From: Candidatus Stahliibacteriota bacterium CG08_land_8_20_14_0_20_40_26
GTDB taxonomy: Bacteria; Hydrothermota; UBA3073
Direction of reading: 5' to 3'
NCBI GenBank assembly: GCA_002774315.1
Contig: PEYP01000081.1
Coordinates: forward strand, 1 to 15,929
Length of the DNA: 15,929 nucleotides
The notes below the pieces were generated by a model. It had not been told where the DNA came from, did not search any database, and saw only the letters and a list, made by a program, of their open reading frames with translations. Positions 1 through 5,744 of the stretch are shown here, one piece after another; positions within the stretch are counted from its first letter, which is position 1; every line of letters starts with the position of its first letter. Made by a program: the position numbers and the translations under genes.

Positions 1-1
1 C

Positions 2-44
2 AATTCCTGTCTACCCTGCCTGACGGCAGGCAGGCGACAGGTAG
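2..44. repeat. Nested palindromic repeat (guest within guest)
   Basis: Bases 6-14 plus 35-44 spell CCTGTCTACCGACAGGTAG, the same 19-base palindrome found intact at 9734-9752 and 13310-13328. It is interrupted by the 20-base palindrome CCTGCCTGACGGCAGGCAGG at 15-34. Bases 2-36 recur at 358-392 with two changes. Confidence 0.75.
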
Positions 45-154
45 AGATGTTAAATTGCGTCTATAACCATGCCCACTGATCATCCACTTTTAATTTCTAA
101 CCCGATAAAATTTTCTTGATGGCGTGGGAAAGTATAAAACACGAATATCATTTA

Positions 155-184
155 CCCTGTTAGATAACTCCATATCTAACAGGG
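155..184. repeat. Perfect 12-bp hairpin
   Basis: CCCTGTTAGATA (155-166) pairs perfectly with TATCTAACAGGG (173-184) around a 6-base loop. There is no T-tract and no gene upstream within the window, so it is not called a terminator. A related hairpin with a different stem starts with the same CCCTGT at 8156. Confidence 0.75.
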
Positions 185-297
185 CAGGTTAACAAATTGC
201 ACGAATTTCTTTTATTTTTGAGATGTTTTTATATTATTTGTGTGCATTCGATTGATTTGTGTAATTCGTGGTGTCTTTTTTCTTGACAAACTACGAA

Positions 298-315
298 TTC
301 CTGTTTAACAGGGAA
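298..315. repeat. Short imperfect hairpin
   Basis: TTCCTGTT (298-305) faces AACAGGGAA (307-315) with one bulged G. It carries the same CCTGT/ACAGG ends as the other short palindromes in this region. Confidence 0.45.
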
Positions 316-357
316 ACTAAAAAATAGGAAGAGATTTTTTTCTTTTTTAGGACAGGG

Positions 358-392
358 AATTCCTGTCTACCCTGCCTACCGGCAGGCAGGCG
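358..392. repeat. Second copy of the 35-base CCTGTCTACC/CCTGCCT repeat
   Basis: This copy matches 2-36 at 33 of 35 positions. It contains the palindrome CCTGCCTACCGGCAGGCAGG (371-390) directly after CCTGTCTAC (362-370). The closing GACAGGTAG arm seen at 36-44 is missing, so this copy is truncated on the right. The bases just before it form GACAGG (351-356), which can pair with CCTGTC (362-367). Confidence 0.7.
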
Positions 393-519
393 TTCAATCC
401 GTAGTTGCAAAATTTTTTTTGTATATTTAGGGTAGCACATGGCATCCAGTTAGTAGGGTTAAAATGGATGGGAGAGAGTTTGATTTGTGAGTTAAGAAAA
501 ATTGCATCGGCCAGGGTTA

Positions 520-570
520 TGTAGGGCAAACCTTTAGGTTTGCTTTGCAAGGCTGAAGCCTTGCCCTACA
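520..570. repeat. TGTAGGGC double-hairpin element
   Basis: TGTAGGGCAA (520-529) is complementary to TTGCCCTACA (561-570). Between them lie two further hairpins, GCAAACC/GGTTTGC (526-543) and GCAAGGC/GCCTTGC (547-564). This allows either a long outer stem or a two-hairpin fold. Related elements lie at 3152-3174, 9614-9663, 9684-9707 and 13392-13415. Confidence 0.75.
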
Positions 571-626
571 ATGTTAAGGGGTGGATACCATGTGAGGTGT
601 TCAGACATGTGGTTGTATTTTTTTCC

Positions 627-655
627 TTGACTTTTATACTGGTTTGTGTTATAAT
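627..655 (+). promoter_or_regulatory. Sigma70-type promoter of the tRNA pair
   Basis: TTGACT (627-632) and TATAAT (650-655) are separated by 17 bases, a near-consensus housekeeping promoter. By standard spacing, transcription would start at about 662, which is the first base of tRNA-Lys. Confidence 0.8.
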
Positions 656-661
656 AAGAAC

Positions 662-734
662 GGGCCGTTAACTCAGTTGGTAGAGTACTGGATTTTTAAT
701 CCAGGAGTCGCGGGTTCGAATCCCGTACGGCCTA
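662..734 (+). tRNA. tRNA-Lys (anticodon UUU)
   Basis: A full cloverleaf can be drawn. The 7-bp acceptor stem is 662-668 with 727-733, the anticodon stem is CTGGA/TCCAG (688-692, 700-704), and the anticodon TTT is at 695-697. The T arm CGGGTTCGAATCCCG precedes discriminator A734. The 3' CCA is not encoded, so it must be added enzymatically. The gene is separated from tRNA-Glu by 5 bases and is probably co-transcribed with it from the promoter at 627-655. Confidence 0.96.
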
Positions 735-739
735 CATCC

Positions 740-811
740 GTCCCCATGGTCTAGTGGTTAGGACACCACTCTTTCAAGGTGGTAGCACGGGTTCAACTCC
801 CGTTGGGGACG
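740..811 (+). tRNA. tRNA-Glu (anticodon UUC)
   Basis: The acceptor stem GTCCCCA (740-746) pairs with TGGGGAC (804-810), and the discriminator is G811. The anticodon stem CCACT/GGTGG encloses a loop with anticodon TTC at 773-775. The T stem is ACGGG/CCCGT (787-791, 799-803). CCA is not encoded. No terminator with a T-tract follows; the composite repeat at 824 begins 12 bases downstream. Confidence 0.96.
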
Positions 812-823
812 AAGTAAGAAATC

Positions 824-1014
824 AACCACACCCCGCCTCTGGCGGGGCAGGGAGGACACAGAGAAAAAGAAACAATGCAAAATTAGCAGTTAGCAATTTA
901 AAATGATTTTTCGCAAATTGATAGTTTTGCATTGCTGATTGATAATTTTGAATTGATTCCTCTGTGCTCTCCCTGCCTGCGGTAGGCAGGTGTGGTTAGA
1001 TTTTTGATAATGCC
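824..1014. repeat. Composite inverted repeat, copy 1
   Basis: The outer arms are AACCACA (824-830) and TGTGGTT (991-997). Each arm carries a short palindrome at its inner edge: 831-851 (7-bp stem CCCCGCC/GGCGGGG, then CAGG) and 972-990 (CCTGCCT/AGGCAGG). With both removed, the arms pair at 17 of 19 positions. Inner arms CAAAATTA...AGCAAT (879 onward) and their imperfect complement near 928-948 add another hairpin. Bases 852-1014 recur at 8408-8577. Confidence 0.8.
983..1011 (+). promoter_or_regulatory. Possible repeat-borne promoter for the aminotransferase
   Basis: TAGGCA (983-988, 4 of 6 to TTGACA) and GATAAT (1006-1011, 5 of 6 to TATAAT) are 17 bases apart. A start near 1018 would leave a short leader that still includes the AAAGGA ribosome binding site at 1025-1030. 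The same arrangement is present in the second repeat copy before gap. The match is modest. Confidence 0.3.
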
Positions 1015-1036
1015 GAGTGGCTTTAAAGGAACCTAT

Positions 1037-2239
1037 ATGATTAGTAATCGTGCGATGATTATGCCTGCATCTCCCATAAGGAATCTCTTGCCTTATGCAA
1101 ATAGGGCAAAAGAGAGAGGTATAAGGGTCTATCACCTGAATATAGGACAACCTGATGTTCCAACACCAAAAGAGTTGTTGGAAGGAATAAGGGGATTCAG
1201 CAATCCTGTGCTTCCTTATGGACCATCAGAGGGGATAAAGGAATTGAGAGTAGCAATAGCGGATTACTTCAAAAGGTATGATCTTGAGGTTTCACCTGAG
1301 GAGGTGTTAATCACCCAGGGTGGAAGTGAGGCAATACTCTTCTCAATGCTTCTTCTGTGTAATCCAGAAGACGAGATTCTCACCTTTGAACCGTTCTATG
1401 CAAACTATAATGGACTTGCTGTTGTATCCGGTGTAAAGCTCATCCCCGTAACAACAGACCCGAGAGAAGATTACCATCTTCCGAAGAAGGAGAAAATCAT
1501 AGAGAAGATTGGGAATAGAACGAGGGCAATTTTGGTCTGTTCGCCCAATAACCCTACTGGAACAGTATATACACAGGATGAGATGGAGATGCTTGCAGAT
1601 ATCGCCCAAAAACATAACCTGTATCTCGTATCAGATGAAGTTTATAGAGAGTTTGTATTTGATGGGATGAAACACACAAGCGCGCTTGCTGTTGCGCCCG
1701 AGCGCACTATACTTGTGGACTCCATATCAAAGAGAATGAGCGCCTGCGGGGCAAGAATAGGATTTATTGCGTGTAAAGACAAGGAGATGCTCCCGTTACT
1801 TATAAGATTTGCCCAGTCCAGATTGTGTCCCGCAACCATAGAGCAATACGGTGCCCTCGGGGGCTTCAAGTATATAGACAACTTTATAAATGTTATGACG
1901 AGAGAATACGAACACCGAAGGAATGTAGCGATAGGTGAACTGTGCAAATTACCGAATGTCAGCGTGAACAATCCAGAGGGCGCCTTCTATGCGATGATTA
2001 CGCTGCCCATTGATAACTCAGAGAAGTTTGTAGTATACATGCTGGAGCGTTTCAATGTGGACAAGAAAACCGTTATGCTCGCACCCGGTGCAGGATTTTA
2101 TGTTACACCGGGACTTGGCACAAACGAGGCAAGAATTGCATTTGTGTTGAAAGAGGAAGATATCAAAGATGCAATATACATACTTGGCAAAGGTATCGAG
2201 GCGTATAACAAGGAACAGGTAAGAGTGGGGGATGTATGA
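1037..2239 (+). CDS. Class I/II PLP-dependent aminotransferase (aspartate aminotransferase family)
   Basis: The predicted 400-residue protein belongs to fold-type I aminotransferases, which move an amino group between an amino acid and a 2-oxo acid using pyridoxal phosphate. Visible family marks are the N-terminal SPIRNLLPYA segment, the NIGQPDVPTP motif, CSPNNPTGTVY, SDEVYREFVFDG, the PLP-binding lysine in SISKRMSACGARIG (Lys232), and a C-terminal carboxylate-binding arginine in NEARIAF. The start at 1037 is chosen because AAAGGA lies 6 bases upstream and the family N-terminus begins there. An earlier in-frame ATG at 992 lies inside the repeat and lacks a ribosome binding site. The stop overlaps the argF start by ATGA, so the two are translationally coupled. 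Substrate cannot be fixed from sequence; aspartate or a similar donor is likely, and the pairing with argF fits amino-acid synthesis. Confidence 0.93.
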   Translation: MISNRAMIMPASPIRNLLPYANRAKERGIRVYHLNIGQPDVPTPKELLEGIRGFSNPVLPYGPSEGIKELRVAIADYFKRYDLEVSPEEVLITQGGSEAILFSMLLLCNPEDEILTFEPFYANYNGLAVVSGVKLIPVTTDPREDYHLPKKEKIIEKIGNRTRAILVCSPNNPTGTVYTQDEMEMLADIAQKHNLYLVSDEVYREFVFDGMKHTSALAVAPERTILVDSISKRMSACGARIGFIACKDKEMLPLLIRFAQSRLCPATIEQYGALGGFKYIDNFINVMTREYEHRRNVAIGELCKLPNVSVNNPEGAFYAMITLPIDNSEKFVVYMLERFNVDKKTVMLAPGAGFYVTPGLGTNEARIAFVLKEEDIKDAIYILGKGIEAYNKEQVRVGDV

Positions 2240-3120
2240 AGAGGGATATATTATCATTTGCTGATATGACAGCCAGCGATCTAAATGAGTTGTTCGAACT
2301 GTCAAAGAAACTGAAGAAACACAGGATTTCATCTGCACTTACGGGCAAAGTGCTCGCCCTCATTTTTGAAAAGCCCTCCCTCAGAACCAGATTTACACTT
2401 GAGACGGGAATGTTTGAACTCGGTGGTCATGCCATCTATCTTGCACCCCAGGATATAGGACTCGGAAAAAGAGAATCTGTTCCTGATGTGGCAAGAAATC
2501 TGTCAAGATGGGCAGCTGGTATTATGGCGAGAACATTCGAGCATACGACTATCACAGAACTTGCGCAATATGCGAATATCCCTGTTATAAATGGACTTTC
2601 AGATCTTGAACACCCCTGTCAGGTGTTGGCTGATATGTTTACAATATGGGAAAAGAGGGGGGATTTTTCGGGTCTTAAACTTGCATGGGTGGGTGATGGA
2701 AACAATGTCTGCAATTCCCTCATTCTTGCATCCAAAACCCTTGGTTTCTCTATGAGCATTGCCACTCCGAAGGGATATGAGCCAAGATTAAAAATTAAAA
2801 ATAAAAAATCAAAAATAAAAATTATGAATGATCCGAAGGATGCTGTAAAAAAAGCCGATATCATATATACAGATGTATGGACGAGTATGGGGCAGGAAAC
2901 TGAAAGGGAAAAGAGGCTCGAAAGGTTCAAGGGATTTCAGATAAATAGAGAACTCTTGAAGAATGCAAAAAAGGATTATCTAATTATGCACTGTCTTCCT
3001 GCACATAGAGGCGAGGAGATAACAGGCGATGTCATAGATGGTCCCCATTCAATAGTATTTGATCAGTCAGAGAATCGCCTGCATGCTCAGAAGTCACTCC
3101 TCTTGAAACTCCTCATATAA
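2236..3120 (+). CDS. argF: Ornithine carbamoyltransferase
   Basis: This 294-residue protein transfers the carbamoyl group of carbamoyl phosphate to ornithine, giving citrulline in arginine synthesis (or the reverse in the arginine deiminase route). The carbamoyl-phosphate loop reads S48-L-R-T-R52 within FEKPSLRTRF. H126-P-C-Q129 follows in EHPCQVLADMFTI, then WVGDGNNVCNSL, TDVWTSMGQE, and the ornithine-side H252-C-L-P255 in HCLPAHRGEEI. These separate it clearly from aspartate carbamoyltransferase. The start overlaps the aminotransferase stop by four bases. The protein is slightly short for the family (about 305-315). Residues 185-198 are encoded by an almost pure A/T tract and read as Lys/Ile/Asn-rich, replacing what is usually a helical segment before the DAVKKADI helix. 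Confidence 0.96.
   Translation: MKRDILSFADMTASDLNELFELSKKLKKHRISSALTGKVLALIFEKPSLRTRFTLETGMFELGGHAIYLAPQDIGLGKRESVPDVARNLSRWAAGIMARTFEHTTITELAQYANIPVINGLSDLEHPCQVLADMFTIWEKRGDFSGLKLAWVGDGNNVCNSLILASKTLGFSMSIATPKGYEPRLKIKNKKSKIKIMNDPKDAVKKADIIYTDVWTSMGQETEREKRLERFKGFQINRELLKNAKKDYLIMHCLPAHRGEEITGDVIDGPHSIVFDQSENRLHAQKSLLLKLLI
2788..2829. repeat. A/T-only tract inside argF
   Basis: Between 2788 and 2825 only one base (C2810) is not A or T. The tract stays in frame and encodes argF residues 185-198. Its composition resembles the intergenic repeats rather than the surrounding coding sequence. No identical copy is seen elsewhere in the window. Confidence 0.5.
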
Positions 3121-3151
3121 AGTACATGGCGAGCTTCTTACAAATAAAAAA

Positions 3152-3174
3152 GCAAGGCTGAAGCCTTGCCCTAC
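3152..3174. repeat. Half copy of the TGTAGGGC element
   Basis: GCAAGGC (3152-3158), loop TGAA, GCCTTGC (3163-3169) and the end CCTAC are the right half of the element at 520-570 (bases 547-569). It lies 31 bases past the argF stop and could also halt transcription, but no T-tract follows. Confidence 0.7.
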
Positions 3175-3231
3175 GGTATTGTTCCTGAACATAGGTTGGC
3201 TAATTCTGCTTACAATCAAAAAATTTTCATT

Positions 3232-4338
3232 ATGTATCTTACGCAAGAAGCAAAGGAGAAGGTACTGCTCGTAGGTGTTCATTTTCCTTATGAAGAGAAG
3301 TGGGAAAAGATAGATTCATTGGAGGAACTTAAAAATCTCTCAAAGACTGCGGGAGTTATCGTTGTTGAGAAAATTCTCCAGAATCTTCAGAGACCCAATT
3401 CGATGTCATTTATTGGTAAGGGAAAGGCACAGGAGTTGAGAGCAATTTCTTCCTCGCTGAATATAGATACCCTGATATTTGACGAGGAACTCTCACCTTC
3501 ACAAGTTGCAAATCTTGAATCCATAACAGGCAGAAAAGTCATTGACCGCACAGAACTTATACTTGATATATTTGCCCAACATGCACATACAAAGAGTGCA
3601 CAGATTGAGGTAGAACTCATGCAACTCTTGTATAGACTCCCGAGATTAACAGGCAAGGGAATTGCGCTTTCAAGACTTGGAGGTGGAATAGGCACGAGGG
3701 GCCCCGGTGAAACAAAACTTGAGACAGACCGAAGAAGGATAAGGGCAAGAGTAAGAACTTTAAAGAAGGAATTAAAGAAGATAGAGAAAGCGAGGGAGGT
3801 GCAATCAAAGAGAAGGAAGGGGCAAAGGAGAATTGCCATTGTAGGATACACGAATGCAGGCAAAACAAGCATTATGAATGTCCTGACCCATGCAGGATTA
3901 AAAATAGACAATCAGCTTTTCTCCACGCTTGATGCTACTACAAGGGTGTTTATACTGGATGATGGGATGAAGTATCTCATTACTGATACTGTGGGTTTTA
4001 TAAGAAGGCTTCCACACGGGCTTATCTCTTCGTTTCACTCCACACTTGAGGAGGCAGTAATTGCAGATTTAAGACTACATGTAGTGGATGTTTCGCACCC
4101 TTATGTTGAGCTTCAGATAAGTGCAGGCAATGAGATACTTGAGGCACTCAGTGTGGCAAAAGAGCAATCTATATATGTATTTAATAAGATTGATCTGGCA
4201 CAGGATGAGGTTGGATATCTGAAAAGAAGATTCCCAAATTCTGTTTTCACATCGGCGGCAAATGGGGAGGGGATAGAAGCATTAAAAGAGATGATAAAAA
4301 GATTCTATGATGGTTTACAATTGACGATTGACGATTAA
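3232..4338 (+). CDS. hflX: GTPase HflX
   Basis: HflX is a ribosome-associated GTPase that binds the 50S subunit and splits stalled or stressed ribosomes. The 368-residue protein shows the N-terminal HflX domain, with the signature GIGTRGPGETKLETDRR just before a Lys/Arg-rich coiled segment, and then the G domain: P-loop G205-YTNAGKT212, D252-TVGF256, N318-KID321 and a TSAANGEG G5 loop. The start at 3232 (MYLTQEAKEK) is chosen on family fit. No Shine-Dalgarno sequence is visible, and the longer frame opens with a TTG at 3166 inside the repeat, which I regard as false. The last residues (LTIDD) are encoded by ATTGACGATTGACGATT, a phrase also found inverted near 9775-9800, so the 3' end seems to have run into repeat DNA. 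Confidence 0.94.
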   Translation: MYLTQEAKEKVLLVGVHFPYEEKWEKIDSLEELKNLSKTAGVIVVEKILQNLQRPNSMSFIGKGKAQELRAISSSLNIDTLIFDEELSPSQVANLESITGRKVIDRTELILDIFAQHAHTKSAQIEVELMQLLYRLPRLTGKGIALSRLGGGIGTRGPGETKLETDRRRIRARVRTLKKELKKIEKAREVQSKRRKGQRRIAIVGYTNAGKTSIMNVLTHAGLKIDNQLFSTLDATTRVFILDDGMKYLITDTVGFIRRLPHGLISSFHSTLEEAVIADLRLHVVDVSHPYVELQISAGNEILEALSVAKEQSIYVFNKIDLAQDEVGYLKRRFPNSVFTSAANGEGIEALKEMIKRFYDGLQLTIDD

Positions 4339-4475
4339 AAATTAAGATTTTAGATTACAGATTTTAGATTGTAGCTTTGTAAAGAGGATAAAGGATAGAT
4401 TACCTAATAACCCGATAGTTTAATTACCCAATGACCTAATAACTCAATAACCTAATGACCTAGTTATCTGATAAC
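4319..4475. repeat. Repeat-rich spacer between hflX and ahcY
   Basis: The spacer begins inside the hflX 3' end with ATTGACGATTGACGATT. It continues with AGATTTTAGATTACAGATTTTAGATTG and then degenerate 8-9 base units of the form ACCTAATAA/CCTAATGA/CTCAATAA from about 4402 to 4465. No promoter or terminator could be supported. Confidence 0.6.
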
Positions 4476-4493
4476 GATTTACCGGGAGGTGTT

Positions 4494-5744
4494 ATGGAGT
4501 GCGATATAAGGGATAAAGGTTTGAGTAAAGAGGGAAAGAGGCGAATAGAGTGGGCAGAAAGGAATATGCCTGTTCTCTCGCTTATAGAAAAGCGATTCAA
4601 GAAAGAGCGTCCTCTTCTCGGGAAAAGAATCTCCGCTTGTCTACATGTAACAACAGAAACCGCAAATCTCGTAAGGACCCTTGCCACAGGTGGGGCAGAG
4701 GTAAGACTGTGTGCCTCAAATCCTCTTTCAACACAGGACGATGTTGCAGCATCGCTTGTTATGGATTATGGTATTGCTGTATTTGCAATAACGGGGGAGG
4801 ACAACGAGACATACTACAAACATATAAACTCCTGTCTGGACTTTAGGCCACATATAACGATGGATGACGGTGCAGACCTTATTTCCACCATTCACTCAAA
4901 GAGGAAGAAACTCATTCCCGCCATTCTGGGGGGGACGGAGGAGACAACGACAGGGGTGATAAGGCTTAGAAGTATGGCAAAGAAGGGAGTTTTGAGGTAT
5001 CCTGTTATTGCTGTGAACGATTCCCTTACCAAACATCTCTTTGATAATAGATACGGAACGGGGCAGTCAACCATAGATGGAATATTAAGGGCGACGAATA
5101 CACTTGTAGCAGGTAAGACATTCTGTGTGTGTGGCTATGGATGGTGTGGCAAGGGAATTGCAAAAAGGGCTGATGGTATGGGTGCTCGGGTCATTGTATG
5201 TGAGGTTGACCCCGTAAAGGCTATTGAGGCATTAATGGATGGTTTTTTAGTGATGCCGGGAGTAGAGGCTATAAAAGAAGCGGACATTATGGTTACAGTG
5301 ACAGGTGATATAAATGTGATAGATAGGGCCCATTTTGAAGCTGCAAAGGATGGAATAATACTTGCAAACTCTGGTCACTTTGATGTCGAGATAAATGCAA
5401 AGGCACTTGAAGAGATGTCAGAGGGCTTAAGAGAAGTGAGGAATCTTGTGGACGAGTATACGATAAAGGATGGCAGAAAGATATATCTGCTTGCAAAGGG
5501 TAGGCTTGTAAATCTGTCATGTGCAGAGGGGCACCCCCCAGAGGTTATGGATATGTCATTTGCGAATCAGGCACTTGCAGCAGAGTATATAATAAACAAT
5601 AAACTGCCTGCCTCTGTGCACAGACTGCCAAAAGAGATAGATAGTGAGATTGCTGAGATGAAACTTAAAAGTATGGGCAAGCGAATGGATACCCTCACAG
5701 AAGAACAGAAGGCATACCTGGAGGAATGGCAGATGGGGACTTAG
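4494..5744 (+). CDS. ahcY: Adenosylhomocysteinase
   Basis: AhcY hydrolyses S-adenosylhomocysteine to adenosine and homocysteine in the cytoplasm, relieving product inhibition of methyltransferases. The 416-residue protein carries CASNPLSTQDDVAA, GGTEETTTGVIRL, N175-DSLTK, the DNRYGTGQST hinge region, the NAD-binding loop G214-YGWCGKG221 with EVDPVKAIEA, and NSGHFDVEI. Its length fits the shorter archaeal and thermophile-type enzymes (about 400-420 residues) that lack an internal insertion. The start is supported by GGGAGGTG at 4484-4491. It stands alone between hflX and the convergent EF-G-like gene, whose stop codon overlaps its own. No SAH riboswitch is recognisable upstream. Confidence 0.96.
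   Translation: MECDIRDKGLSKEGKRRIEWAERNMPVLSLIEKRFKKERPLLGKRISACLHVTTETANLVRTLATGGAEVRLCASNPLSTQDDVAASLVMDYGIAVFAITGEDNETYYKHINSCLDFRPHITMDDGADLISTIHSKRKKLIPAILGGTEETTTGVIRLRSMAKKGVLRYPVIAVNDSLTKHLFDNRYGTGQSTIDGILRATNTLVAGKTFCVCGYGWCGKGIAKRADGMGARVIVCEVDPVKAIEALMDGFLVMPGVEAIKEADIMVTVTGDINVIDRAHFEAAKDGIILANSGHFDVEINAKALEEMSEGLREVRNLVDEYTIKDGRKIYLLAKGRLVNLSCAEGHPPEVMDMSFANQALAAEYIINNKLPASVHRLPKEIDSEIAEMKLKSMGKRMDTLTEEQKAYLEEWQMGT

Larger units (their letters stand above)
1..661. other. Non-coding 5' region with hairpin repeats
   Basis: No credible gene is visible in this stretch. It holds two copies of a 35-base repeat (2-36 and 358-392), a perfect 12-bp hairpin (155-184), a weaker hairpin (298-315) and a double hairpin (520-570). 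Phrases such as CACGAAT (near 142 and 203) and ATTCGTGGTGTC (near 265-275) look like opposite arms of a larger decayed inverted repeat, with the 155-184 hairpin inside its left arm. The region ends in the tRNA promoter at 627-655. Confidence 0.7.

Noticed and set aside
283..311. TTGACA at 283-288 as a promoter
   Set aside because: No good -10 box at 16-18 bases (best is TAACAG or TTTAAC at poor spacing), and no gene follows closely.
347..550. Minus-strand frame of 67 codons
   Set aside because: It runs through two repeat elements, has no recognisable protein features and no promoter.
824..1014. CRISPR array or insertion sequence
   Set aside because: There are no evenly spaced direct repeats with unique spacers and no transposase or cas gene in the window.
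890..1150. Minus-strand frame of 86 codons
   Set aside because: It is made of repeat sequence (its CLPQAGR segment is the palindrome) and overlaps the aminotransferase gene.
3166..3231. Longer hflX frame starting with TTG at 3166
   Set aside because: The extra codons lie in the TGTAGGGC half element and a spacer, have no ribosome binding site, and do not fit the family N-terminus.
4550..4846. Plus-strand frame of 98 codons
   Set aside because: It lies within ahcY in another frame, and ahcY is strongly supported.
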